Shown in pieces: positions 1-12,300 of a DNA stretch of 64,000 nucleotides. The position numbers and the translations under genes were made by a program. Origin of the DNA: Nereocystis luetkeana (lineage: Eukaryota; Sar; Phaeophyceae; Laminariales; Laminariaceae); the NCBI GenBank assembly GCA_031213475.1, contig JARUPZ010000034.1, forward strand, positions 4,776,940 to 4,840,939, in the 5' to 3' direction. How positions within the stretch are numbered: position 1 is the stretch's first letter; the number at the start of each line of letters is the position of its first letter. Below the pieces are notes generated by a model that searched no databases, had not been told where the DNA came from, and saw only the letters and a list, made by a program, of their open reading frames with translations.

Positions 1-144
1 TTTCATCAACATGGTCCTTTTCTTTGGGGACACAGCTCTATCCCGAAATATAAGGACATTTTGTAAACTAATATTTAATCAACACGGTCCTTATATTTGG
101 GGACAAGAGTCCCTGAACACGAGGATATTTTGTATACATACGTA
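1..144. repeat. Foldback repeat family I, partial units
   Basis: Two successive units carry the phrase CGGTCCTTATATTTGGGGAC and its inverse (AAATATAAGGACATTTTGTA). The same phrases return at 2253-2372, 34351-34428, 47094-47300 and 55364-55446, where the ends read CCACTCTG...CGGAAATATAAGGA. It is a short non-coding foldback element. Its right part is interrupted by the LINE that starts at 145. Confidence 0.6.
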
Positions 145-2246
145 ATTTTGTTGTTGTTGTTTGTTGTTGTTGTTCTCACATTAACTCACAATACAATGCA
201 GTCCGTGGTCGCAGGACAGGCTCCAATAACTCTGGAGTGGAAGAAATACCTCAAGTAAAACAGAGGCAAAAACAAAAACAAGCATACGCACTCCACCACT
301 GCGGACACCAGGGAAGCAAAAAGGAGACTATTAATAGCAGACAAAAACCTAAAAAAGAAGATGAAGCGAGGCAAAAAAAACAAAACAAAACAAAAACAAA
401 AGCAGATAGCAAAACGCAAAAAAAGGCAAAACGGACCATATTAACAAAGACACAAAGAGGTACAAACGGGAATGAAAGAAGAATGAAAAAAAGAAGGGAC
501 AAAAAAAAAGCGATAATCACGGGCGGGGGGGAAAGAAAATACGAAAGGCAGGCACTGGAGCATACAGACACGCAAAGTTGCCCAGGTGGCACCATGCTAG
601 TTACTTGGGTCCCAAAGAAGGGAGTGCATCATGACGATGATGGCCGTAACCAGGCTTCAGTCTGTTGGGCAGACCGCCTCCCCCCCCCTCCCCCCCCCAT
701 TCCCCCTCGTCCCCCTTTCGCCCCCCCCCTCTTCCTTGCCATTCTGCGCACTCGCGTTGGCGTCAACGGCTGTGGTCGTGGTTGCAGCTATTCTATGCCG
801 TTCTGCCGATGCCTCCTTCTCATCTGTATGCCATTTCCCCATGAAGGCCTCCGCCCCTTCCTCGACCCGTCGACCCCATCTGCCGGCTTTCTGTGCTGCA
901 TCGCGCCACCCTTCGAGCTTGATGCCGAACTCCTTGAGGTCCTCCTCAAGGTACCTCATCCAGTCCCACTCCTGTTCTCCGGAGTAACCCTTACCCCCAA
1001 CCATCTCCCCAAACATCACCCTCTTCGCCAGACGCTCCTCTCCCATGCGTGTCACAAAGCCCGCAAACAAGAGCCTACGTCTGCGTACCGTCGTCTCAAC
1101 GCTTTCAGATTTTGTCCTGAGAAGCGCGCTAGCATAGGATAGAATGTTGTCTTCGCGCTTTCGTTTTCGCCAGCCGATGCATCGGGGGAGCATCCTGTGG
1201 TGGACCTCCCGTAGCCTACCGTCATCAGTCTTGCTCGGGCTCCAAGTAACGCAACCGTAGAGCAACGTTTCGATCACCTCGGCTCTCAGCATTCGCACCT
1301 TCAGGCGTAGGCGCACACCCGGGCGGTCATAAATTTCCATCTTATACCGTCCGAAGCATGCCCATGCCCTCTGGAGTCGACGCGTTACCTCGACACTTCT
1401 GCCCGTCCAATCTGCGCTGATAGCCCCGCCCAGATACACAAACTCGGTCGTTTGTTTGTACACTTGGCCGGCGGCGGTGACGGTGAACGGCACGTTCCCC
1501 CCATCTTTCGTTTGCAGACACATTATCTCCGTCTTGGCCTCCGAGACCGTCAGGCCGAAAGCGGCACATGCAGACACGATCACCGTCATCATCCTCTCCA
1601 GGCCGTTGGGTGATCTCGAGACTATGCCCGCATCGTCAGCATAGAGCGTAGCCCACAGTGTCTGGGCCTCTTTATCATTTCCCCTGTCCGTCGGCGTGCC
1701 CGGCCCGTGCCTTCCCCCTCTTCTTTTTCTTCTTCTCCTGCTTTTGTTGGAGTTGCACCAAGCTGTCCGTGATGGCTTTATCAGCAGCGAAACGTTTCTC
1801 CGCCACACGCAGCACCGCTGTAAAAAACATGTTGAACAGCAATGGCGCGAGCACACACCCTTGCCGTAGGCCCTGTTTCACGTCGAACATATCTGAGCAC
1901 TCGCCGTCATCCAGCCGCACGCATGCTCGCATGCCGTCGTGGAATTGGCGGATAACGGTCAGCATTCTAGGTGGCACGCCAAAGCGAGCCAAGACAGCCC
2001 ACAGTAGGGTTCGGTCGACGGAGTCATAGGCTTTGATGAGGTCGACGGAGTCATAGGCTTTGATGAGGTCGACAAAGCACATGAACTCCGTCCTGTCTTT
2101 CTTCTTGTGCAGCACCTTAATCGTTGCGTCCTTCCATTGCTGCGGCACGACCCCTCCCCTCCACACAGCGACGATAATCTCGTAGAAGCTTCCCAAGGTG
2201 TCCGAGACTCCCTCGTCGGCCAGGACCTTCAGAAGTTCAGACCCGG
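145..2246 (-). mobile_element. Non-LTR retrotransposon (LINE) copy 1, 5'-truncated and rearranged
   Basis: On the minus strand this carries the C-terminal half of a reverse transcriptase, a post-RT region and a 3' UTR that ends in a (CAACAA)n tail (145-180). TACGTA occurs at both edges (139-144 and 2247-2252) and is a candidate target-site duplication. No endonuclease domain is present, so the copy is 5'-truncated. The 3' 1.33 kb is almost identical to the inverted copy at 52493-53827. The right edge abuts a repeat-I unit and so does the left, which suggests insertion into a pre-existing repeat-I array. Calling it a LINE rests on the RT motifs, the simple-repeat tail and the absence of LTRs. 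Confidence 0.85.
657..2196 (-). pseudogene. LINE reverse transcriptase remnant
   Basis: Two overlapping minus-strand frames together give an RT. The upstream one (2196-1675) has [21 protein letters not shown], then [11 protein letters not shown], the loop [17 protein letters not shown], and then loses frame near the A/T-rich 1718-1740 run. The downstream one (1856-657) holds the catalytic YADD box (LWATLYADDAGIV) and the post-RT part (FVYLGGAIS, LLYGCVTWSPSKTDD). The protein is broken in three ways: a frameshift between the two frames; a 27-bp tandem duplication that repeats VDLIKAYDS (about 2014-2070); and a join of KKKDRTE directly to FMCFVDL, which in related RTs are separated by several tens of residues, so an internal deletion is inferred. 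It is inactive. Confidence 0.85.
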
Positions 2247-2252
2247 TACGTA

Positions 2253-2372
2253 CCTGGTACTATTTAATCAAAAGGTTCCTTATATTTAGGGACAAATATC
2301 TCTCCCTAAATACAAGGGCCTTCTGTATACTAATATTCCATCAACACCATCCTTATATTTAGGGACATAGTG
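2253..2372. repeat. Foldback repeat family I
   Basis: TTCCTTATATTTAGGGACAA and its inverted partner CCCTAAATACAAGGGCCTTC, followed by a second unit (CCATCCTTATATTTAGGGAC). It resembles 1-144, on the other side of LINE copy 1. Confidence 0.55.
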
Positions 2373-2393
2373 GTATTCATATGCGCATTAGGA

Positions 2394-2575
2394 AGCGACC
2401 GCCGGGTTAGGGGACCGCCAGTTTTTTCCATGGCCGCGAGACCGCCGGGTTGGAGGTCCGCCAACGCCATTTGGGGAGCAGGACCGGGATGTTAGGGAAC
2501 CACCAATGGAACTTGGGCAGCGGAACCGCCAAGTTAGAGGACCGCCGATGGAACTTAGGCAGCGGGACCGCCGAT
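2394..2575. repeat. Degenerate minisatellite, GACCGCC-TTAGG type
   Basis: Five or so imperfect units of about 35 bases repeat the words GACCGCC and GTTAG(A/G)GG with GGAACTTGGGCAGCGG spacers. Open frames across it are repeat-driven. No gene is recognised from 2373 to about 3200. Confidence 0.6.
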
Positions 2576-3446
2576 TCTGTAAAGAGCCTGAAAGCGTCGT
2601 GGTCAGCGCTACTGCTGTACTCGTCGGCATGGATTCTTGGACTTGAGGCTTGAGGCAAGATGCCGACAGCGTGGCAGAGGCGTGGTAGAGGTTAGAATCA
2701 AAGTGAGGCGGGCAAGAGTGTCACAACCGCGCATGTACGACCGAGCCTATACCAGGTACCAGGTATACTGCAGGAGTTGTATCCACCTCGAACATGATCA
2801 TGATCATGACATCAACACAGAACAGCAGCAGCAGCAGCTCGGCAGTAGAAGCAACAACAGCTCATGTTCTCACGTTCTTGTAAGTTCACCATCATGTGAG
2901 TTCAGTTTGTAGCACTGACCGTAAATTTAAGGCTCGTACACATATTAATACCAGTATTAAAATATCGTTACATTTTCGAACAGGGTGGTGGATTTATAGT
3001 CTTGGCCTGACCTGTTTGAACGTTAGGATCGCCGGATCTTCGGCTGCGCAGAGCACCACCGACACTTCTCGCCGGATACTGCTCAAGGACGGCCGGGGAA
3101 TCTCCACCGACGCCATGCCGACAAGCAGTTTCCGCTCTCAAACAACTTCTGTAGGTCCGATCGCGGTGGCAACAGGGGCTGCTCGGCCGTAAATCTGTTT
3201 ACCAACATGCTTCCACATCTATAGAAACCCTTGCGATCAAGAACGAAGAAGGGTTGCTTTGTGGCTTTGAAAGCACTTTTGCACAGAAGAAGAACCATGA
3301 CTGGTGTTCCCCAAGGGCCGGTTTTCGATCACCTTCAAGGCTCAGACGCTTCGCCGCAATGTTCTACCGGGGGTGGTTTTCCCCGTTCTCGCGAAGAGCC
3401 TAGGCTCTCGGTGGACAGCAGCAGCAGCAGGGATGACCTGGCAAAG

Positions 3447-3820
3447 ATGCCGTCCGGGGCACCAATTTCCGCCGCGTTTCTGTCCAGCTTGTTGGCTGCT
3501 TCCACAAGTGGTGCTGCTGGTGCTGCTGCTGCCGTGACCAACTTCCGGGTGGACCCACCCTCCGTGATCGAAGGGCGGCACTCTACGACGTTCAGGCTCT
3601 TGCTGAATCCGCCGTCCCGCGCACGATGTTCGAAGGCTGGGAGCAGAGCCGAGGGGATCCTTAGCAGCACCGAGAACACCACCAGTAGCAGCACTACTCG
3701 CGGCGCTGATGCTGGTGCTGATGCTGGTGGTGCTGGTGCTGGTGCTGCCATCCCTTCTTCTGTGTTCGTCAAGAGGATCGTGTGCAAGGAGCTTCCGGCT
3801 CGGTCGCTGAGCAAGTGGAG
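3447..3820 (+). CDS. Gene 1 exon 1: N-lobe of kinase
   Basis: ATG at 3447 gives MPSGAPISAAFLSSLL, which resembles the usual N-terminal helix of this family; in-frame ATGs at 3298 and 3231 are alternatives. It is followed by VEGRHSTTFRLLL-like strands (IEGRHSTTFRLLLNP) and an Ala/Gly-rich loop. The exon ends with the Lys-bearing strand SVFVKRIVCKELPARSLSKW and donor AG|GTGAGA after 3820, phase 2. Confidence 0.7.
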
Positions 3821-6800
3821 GTGAGAGGTGGGCGATCTGGCCTGCCGGCTGGCCACAAACGGCGGTGCTCCATGCGGCCCCTTCGCCGGAAAACATGCGC
3901 AGTTTCTGTTCTATCACCATATGTGTACCACTATGCAGTATGTCTGTGTACGTCGTTTGAACGACGGTTTCATATACCTGGTACTCGTAGACGCATCGGG
4001 TACCAGGTATTTATACACACCATATCCCATATGGTAGCGTTGTGCCGATTGCTGTTTTTGCCCTCTCGTCTCTCGTCCCTGTATTGTGGTGTGATCCTGC
4101 TGTACGAGAAGGAACATCTCTCGGGGCGGTTGTCCACATGGCTCAAGAAGGTTCACAGTGTATGGTATCATATGTATGTAACAGGTCTTGTACTTAATAT
4201 GTACCACAAGCTCTACGGATAGCACAAGTACCCAGTCTGTACGCATGATAGGGTATAAAAAGAGCTCAATTACTACCAGGTACCTGGTATACATTTGTGG
4301 CTTCATGCATGTAGGAGCATCACACCCCCCTCTTGCTAACGCCTCCACCAAACGCAGGACAAGCGTCGCCTCCTACCGCGCAGAAGCAACTTTCTTTCAG
4401 ACCCTCGCCGACTCGGATGCTCTCGGCGCCATCGCACCGCGCGTCCTCTGGGTCCATGTTGACGACCGCCGATATGGTTGCCTCCAGTCCAACGGAAGCG
4501 GAGTGCCCAGTGGGGGAGGGGAGGCGGAGCCGGGGGTGGAGGGGGGAGGGGGGTTTGAGGGGAGGGAGGGGAGGGGGAGCGGGGAAGAAGAAGAGATAGA
4601 GGCGTTGCGAGAGTCCTCTTTCATGATGATCACCGGTGGGTGGACACGTTGGTAGCGTATGCAGTGTTGAAAATTGTCGACGCTGGGCATACGATATTGA
4701 GGCGTTTGGGGAGGTGGGAACAGGGGGCGGGGGACAAAGGAAGAGGTGCAGGCGCTGCGAGAGTCTTCCTGCGCGATGACTCTCTTTCCTGTGGGTGAAA
4801 TCGCTGGGAACACGGAAAGATGGGGCCACGCCCTCATCGAGCAGATGAATCACACAGATCTACATTACCTACACGGTAGATCCCATATTTGGCCGTCCTG
4901 AGATGGCGCGCAAGATAAGAAGAGCCTTGTCATACTGTATCATACGGATTCTACGGGGCAAACGTGTGTGCGCGCAACACCCGTCTCATACAGCAGTTCC
5001 CACCCGGAAAAAAACACTATTATTTCCTACTTCTAGGCAGTAGCTCTTGCAGACCTCATATACGAACATATCAGGAATTCATCTGCTCCGAAGGACCTAG
5101 ATCGTGAAGGGAGGATCTGATATTGATCTGATACGATCTGTGCCCTCCACGAGTGGAAAAGGGAAGGAACCATGCACATCCCGTCGCTCGGCGGCGCAAG
5201 GCTCAGCTTGTTTTGGGGTGTACGTAAGAAGAGCGGTCGAGCTTTTTGGCTTCGTACCGCTCATTCGATAAAATGGTGGGATTTCGGTTCTGAAAAATGG
5301 TTGAGATATCACCACTGCTGTTCTGTACGAGACGAAGGGACTACATACAGTAGTGCACAGTACGTACGAGCAGGGCTAGCCAATGGTTGGTTGACTGAGT
5401 CGGATTGGTTTAGGGTTAGCCATAGGTGTTGGTATGTTCGTCTCGTACGCAGTGAGCCTCAACCATTTTTCCCGAATACGGGGAGTGAGTGGAAATCTAC
5501 CCCTCTGTTACGTATGAGAGGGAGTTGTTCCCTGTTGCACTTCTTAACATTTTTATAACCGCAGTCCCGCTTTGGGGACAAACCACTCATATTCTAAGTA
5601 GTTTGTCCCCAAAACGGGACTGCAGCACTAAAAGGGACGAATTTTACGGTATCGGCTTGAAAACCCTTCTGGGACTGCAGTCCGGTTTCGGTGGCAAAGT
5701 AGCCGACAAACTACTACGGGGGGCCATAGTAAATAGGACCAGATATTGTTAGGAAAAATAGCTAAATAGACAGGTTTTTGTGTGTACCACAGGTCCTATT
5801 TACTATGGTCCACCCGTAATAGTAGTTAGAATTTGAGTGCTTTGTCCCCTGAAATGAGATTGCGGTCCTAAACGGGACAAGCAAGTTAGCCTAGAAATCT
5901 GGAAAAAAGTACCAGGTAAGAAAGTGTGTACGCATGTAGCCTACTGCAGGCGATCGCCGTCTGTATAGGAATTTGTAGGAAATGTACCCCTTTCTCGATC
6001 CGCCAGAAATAAGGATGCTAGCCCAACATCTGATGTCAGATTGAGGATGTTAGCCTAACATCTGATTTCAGAATGAGGATGTTTTCCGTGACATCTGCTT
6101 TCAGATTAAGGATGTCAGCCTAACATCTGATTTCAGGTTGAGGATGGTGGCCTAACATCAGATGACAGGTATCTTACGAGAGGGATAATGTTGCTTGTAT
6201 TTGTCGTCGTGGTTTTCGGTTTGTGTTGTTGTTGGTGATGGTGTTGCGTTGTTGTTGGTTGTTGTGGTTGCTGTTGTTGCTGTTGTCGCTGTTGCTGGCG
6301 GTGTTGTTTTTGTTGCTGCTGCCGTTTCGCTGTTGTTTGCATGTTAGTGTGTTTGCCTGTATTGCATACCTGGTACCTGGTATATGTTTGCGATTGTGCC
6401 CTCCAGGTGGCGCAAGCACCACATGCTGTTGTGACGCGAGTACCTGTGTTGCGCTCCGGCCTATCGGCCTGGGCTACGACTTGTAACTGCAAAGAAAGTA
6501 CGCAAACGTGCTGTCTAGGATAAAACGATTTTTACTACGAAGCTATCACCAGTACGTCAGCTGTGTGCTCGACGGATAAGGCGCATTCTTGTCGGAGAGC
6601 GTTTTTTCCAGAAATTCCAAAGTTTGGAAATAATTGGAGATACGTATCAATATACGGAGGCGTTCTGTCGCTATTCGTGAAATTCTCCAGAAGCAAAAAT
6701 ATCAAGTTCGTTAACATTCCAACATTTGGAAAAAAAAAAAAACAGGAAAATATGGAAGATTGAAAAATTGCGCGAAAAAAATGTCGAAAAATTGGAAAAA

Positions 6801-9114
6801 AAAAACTCTCCGATAAGAATGACCCTAAGTGTTTGATACTCAGCTTTGTGCGAGCTGCGTGATCGATACGTCGGCCGGTCGCGAGTGCTCTGTATCCATG
6901 TGAATGCTATGTCGAACGAACTGCGTCACGGATGATGCACGGTAGGCACAGCTGTTGCAGCGTCTCAACTGTTTCGCACTGCGAAAAATATCGAACCCTG
7001 GTTCCAAGTTTGACCCTTCCCAAACATGCGTGCGATTGCAGAGGAGTCGAGGTCGACGTGCTCTACGAGCAGAAATAACGGATCACAAGAAAAATAAAAA
7101 AGTATTTTTCAGTAATGCACCCGGACAACATATTACGAGGGACCATAGTAAATAGGACCAAATATTGAGAGTAAAAAAAGGTAAATATAGGTTTTTGTGT
7201 AGACCATAGGTCCTACCAGGTATTAACTATGGTCCCCCGTAATAGTACGAGCGTGAGATTTGAAACAGCTGGACTGTCAGAACATGGTGCGAAAGGGCCG
7301 CCCAAGAAATTGGGCGCGCATTCATGCACGAACATCTCACCCCCGATGTCATGCGACCCCGCACAAACTTATCCTCCCCTCCTCCCTCTCCCCTGTCTCC
7401 CTCTCTTCCTCGCCCACCCCCTTCCCCTCCACCCCCCTCCTCACCGCCTTCTCCCGTCCCCCCCCCGTCTTCCCCTCCCCTTCTCCCCCTTCTCCCCCTC
7501 CCCTCCCCCCCCCCCTCCCCCGGCCTCCCCACTTCCCACGGCCGCTCCCCCTCTCGGTGGTACACCTCCTCTCAGAGGACCTCGGAGCAGAGCCCCGGCG
7601 ATACGAGTCCGGCGTGAGAGAAAAGGGATGCATAGAAGGGTCTGAAAACACAGCCTGGGAACAGGTTAGAGACCACTCTCAAAAGGGTTTGCGTATGGGT
7701 TGGGTTTGGGTACAGGGTTGGGTAGGGTATGTGACTGAGTTGGGTTGGGTTAGGCTGGGTTAGGCTGGATTGGGCTGGGTTGGATTTCTTTGGGTTGGAC
7801 TTCGGGGTTGGCGTGGAATTGGGTTTGGAATGGATTGGGTTTGGGCCTGAGTTGAGTTGGATTGCCTTGGCTTTGGGTCACAGGGTGGATTGGGGTTGGT
7901 GTTGGTTTTTGCTTGATTTCCGTTCGAGTCGGCTAGGTCTGGGTTGGGGTGGATCGGGTTTTGTTTTAGTCGAACTCAGATTTGGTTTGAGTCGGCTTGG
8001 TATGGTTCGCGGTTGGGTTGGTTGGGGTCGTGTTCGATGCCGATCGGCTAGGTTTGGTTCTAATTGGGTTTGTTTTTGGTTCGTGTTTGGTTCGGGTCGG
8101 CTTGGTTTGGGTTGGGTTGGATTTGGGTTGGGTCTGGGCTAGGTTTGGGCTGGATGCGGGCGGGACCTAAGCGGGAGGGGGGTTGCGCCGCCGCTTGTGC
8201 TGCGAACGCATGCAGCACCCGTTCACTAGTTGAGCATACGGCGGCCATTGTACGGGGGCTTTTCGTGTCGCAGGAGAAGGGGGAGGCGGGGGGGGGGGGG
8301 AGGGGGGGCTCGTTCGAGTTTATTGCCGCAATTGCTTGGCTAGGCCGTCACTCCCCCCCCGCCCTCTATATATTGTCACAGTCACGCTGCCACCCCGTCA
8401 CGGTCGTGATCACCATCTTTATTCGATCTCCCGCCGCTCACGAGGAAGTTACATACCAGGTAGTATACCCATTGCTATCCCTGAAAGTGGCCACACCGGA
8501 AAGCAGTGAATTCACCCAGCCCTGTCGTCCATTGCAAGAAAGTACGCACAAAGGTGTCGAAACCCGCATCGCAGGCCGTTCTTGGCAGGATGAAGCTCAC
8601 CCTTCATGCGACTCCCCTAACACCTGACCGCGCTTCGCGCTTGGGGCAACCAATGCTTATGCGGGGTCGGTGAAAGCCCGGCGTGCTCCGTCCCGGCGTT
8701 GTAGGGATGCGAAGGTCTATGGATATATGCTAACATATGGCTATATGCGGTCATGAATGATATTGAGTACATCCCCCCCCCCGCTACATCTCTCCTATCG
8801 AGTACACCTCCCCCCCCCCCCCCCGCCTCATGTTATCATGGTCGCGCTCCATCACTCTCGTGATCATCATCATCATCATCATCATAATCATTTGACCCCT
8901 CTTCCCCCCCGCGTCATGCCTTGGCTGTCAATGACGCCCCCCCCCTAAAAAAAAGGTGGGTGCTTTGGACGTGGAGCGAGCCAAGGCCGCCCTCTCTGCA
9001 GCAGCGCACCTACACGCCTCCTTCTGGCCAGCGCCGCCAACATCGCCGCCACCACCATCAGCACCAGCACCAGCAGCTGCAGTAGCATCGACCGCAGGGG
9101 AAGCAACAGCAGCA

Positions 9115-9163
<49 letters not shown>

Positions 9164-9321
9164 GAGCAGGGGAAGCAGAAGAAGCAGCAGTAGCAACGAC
9201 AGCGGTGGGAGCAGGAGCAGGAGCAGCAGCAGCAGCAGCAGAAGCAGCGGAAGCAGCAGCAACAACGACAGCAGCACAATCAACAGCAGCGACTGTAGTA
9301 GCAGCGGCAGCATGCGATGGG

Positions 9322-9370
<49 letters not shown>

Positions 9371-12300
9371 GCAACAACAGCGGGGGAGGGCGCTACCCGG
9401 GGGGGCTTCACGAGCAGGGCACTTTCTGGTCCCTGGAAAAGAGAGACTCTGGCGACCTCGCGGGGCTCGAAGGGGAATATCGGGAGCTCTTGAGGCGGTT
9501 CCGGCCACTGCTACCCTCAGCCTGGTTCGATAAGGAGGAGTGCCTGGGGAAGGGGGACGAGGAGGGGCAGGGGAATGGAAAAGGGAGGGAGAAGGGAGGG
9601 GTAGAGGGCGGGGAGGAATACCTGAAGGAGGGTGGGGGTGGAGGGAGGAAGGAGAATGGGAAGGGGAGTACGGGGGTGGCATCGCTTGGCCGTCGCATCG
9701 CCGAACGAGCTCGGGAGTTGGATGCAGCGGCACACGCAGGCGTTTTTGTTCCACCCCGCGGGAAGGGGGGAAACGGAGCGCGGTTTTCCCCGGCGGAAGC
9801 AAGATCAAAGGGCGAGAGGGGGCGCGCGCAGATTTCATGCGGGAGGGGAAGGACCCTCGTTCATGGAGACCTCAAGACCTGGAACGCGTTTTTCGAGCGA
9901 AAATGCGGTGGTAAGGAGGGGCGGGGGGGGGCAGCGGCGGCTGCCGCAACTTCTGTGGGCGGACGGGTGAAATTCATCGACTGGCAGGTGAGGAGGTGTG
10001 GAGAGGGAAATAAACGATAGAAGTGTGTTGGGCGCGTGGGTGGGCGAGGAGAGCCGATGTGGTGCGATGTGGATCGCTTCCGTTCCATTCCACTCGTTTC
10101 GTTCGTGTTTTTGTTTCAGTTTGGTTCGGTTTTTGGGTTTGGTTTTCTGTTCGGTTTTTCTGTTCGGTTCGGCTCGGCTCGGCTCGGTTCGGTTCGGTGG
10201 GAGGCGGAGTCGAATCGCCCTTGACCGCGCCGAGCCTCCTTTTGTATTCAACGTGCTTTAGTTTTTTCAGTGGTGCGGAAAAGGGCTTGCCGCGGAAGAA
10301 GTTGCTACGCCAACCCCCCCCGCCTCTTCCCCCCTAGAAATCCACGTACGTCTGTAAAAACAAATTCCCGCAGAATCCAATCGACGGGGGGAGTCGCGCT
10401 ATACTTTCGTTTCTGTTTCCTTTAGAACTGCTGCCAGTCGCACGGAGAAGGGCTTACCGCGGCAGAAATTGCCCACGTACCTCATTACCCCCCACTCCCC
10501 CTCCTGCGAGAAACCCAACCATCGCAAGTTAGCAGGTTTATTGTTTTTGCCTGCTTTTTTTTTTGTTATCACATTAACTCATCGCCCAAAAATCCAGTCC
10601 GTGGCCACAGCTACAGGACAGGCTCCAATAACTCTGAAATAGGAGAACATTACTTCAGGAAGGAAAAAAGGATACTTGAGCAATGCACACCATAAAAAAA
10701 CTGAAGCACCTCGTACAACCTCAGACACTACAGTTTATGTGTTAATGGGTGAAGACAGCCCATGTGTCATGTAATATGCACCAGATTCATACTGTACATT
10801 GTACGCACAGAACGACCCCGGAAGCCTGTAAATGTGACCTCAGCGCACGTACGCGCCAGGTACATACGATGCATTGTGCCTAGCGACACGCCGGAATCCA
10901 ATTGATGCGGCTGAGCGAGGGCACACGGGAAAAAAAAAAACTCCAAAAACGCCACCCTACGTACGTATTATTGGTTTTTACTCCGAGACTGGAGAGGAGA
11001 GAGGGGGGGGGGGGGCGAACTCATTTGTTGCTTGCCTTATGGTGAGCGGGGGGGGGGGGGGCTGGTGTACTCATCATTATCATGCACGGCCGTGGTCGTA
11101 TGACAGCAGAGGGGGGGGGGGGGGGGGTACACTAAATGAACTCAAGTAAACAAAAACTGACAGAAAAACATGTTTTTATTTCATTTCTGATGAAAATCCC
11201 CAACCCGCTATTACGGGGGACCATAGTTAATAGGACCTATGGTATACATAAAAACCTATATATTTAACCATTTTTACTAACAATATTTGGTCCTATTAAC
11301 TATGGTCCCCCGTAATAGTTTACTTTCACCTACGACGTGGTGGCGAGTGTGGCTTTTTTTGTGGGCTGCGGGCCTCCTTTTTTTTCTCCTTTTTTTATTT
11401 TTTTCTCATTTTTTTTATTTTTTCTCATTTTTTATTTTATTTTTTCTTCTTCTTTTATTTTTTTTAATTCTTTTTGCCCCCCAGTGGTGCGGGGAAGGGC
11501 TTGCCGCGGCGGATGTGGCCTACGTCATCTGCACGAGCCTCGAACCGTCCGCCTTGGCCTCCGAAGCGGAACTGCTGGCGCACTACCACGCCGAACTCTC
11601 AGCGGGCCTGGAGAGACGCTTCTTGGGCCCGAAAGCTGTCCCTGCTCCCACGTCTCCAGATGGTGGTGTTGGTGTTGGTGTTGGTGTTGGTGGTGATGCT
11701 GATGATGATTGTGATGACGGTGGTGGTGCCGAAGGCGCGTGTTTCTACACGTTTGAGCAATTCTTGGACGACTACCGAGTGTCTTTCCTGGACTACATGA
11801 GGTGCGAGGCTCACGAAGCGGAGGCGTTTTTTTTTCATGTTGGGGGGGGGGGGGGGGGGGCGGAGGGGGGCGGGAGGGATAGTGGGTGGAAAAGGGAGGT
11901 GGTGGATGGGGGGGGGGGGTTGGAGTGGGTGGGTGGGACGGGAGGTTGGCGGTGGGATGGGAAGAAGGGGAAGGGTGGGGGGAGGGTGCTCGATCTCATG
12001 TATGGCCGTAGTCGTATGACCATAGACCCTGGCATCCCTACAATGCAAGGGACGGAGCACGCCGGGTTTTCACCGACCAGGCGGGTTGGGAGGGGAGGGA
12101 TGTCCTCATCTGTTGTATGCCCTTAGTAATTTGACCATTGACCACGCATCCCTTTCGGGACGGAACGGGGTTGGGAGGGGGAAATGGGTTGAGGGAGAGG
12201 GGGAGGGGGGGTACCTAGACCCTTTTCGTTTTTGTTTTATTTGCTCTGAAATATGAACTACCTTTTATCTGCTTGTGGCGTGTGACTCTTGCTTGTCGTG

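Noticed and set aside
237..1142. 301-codon frame antisense to LINE copy 1
   Set aside because: It is the opposite strand of the RT and 3' UTR with low-complexity Lys/Gln then Pro content; the same shadow appears in copy 2.
5172..5558. 128-codon plus-strand frame as the missing kinase exon 3
   Set aside because: It contains no LMED/HQ-like hinge sequence expected there and ends at a MITE-B; position alone was not enough.
6012..6172. CRISPR-like array
   Set aside because: Units are contiguous with no spacers.
7229..7763. Pro-rich or Gly/Glu-rich frames near 7.3-7.7 kb
   Set aside because: Explained by a C/T-only tract; no conserved domain and no splice context.
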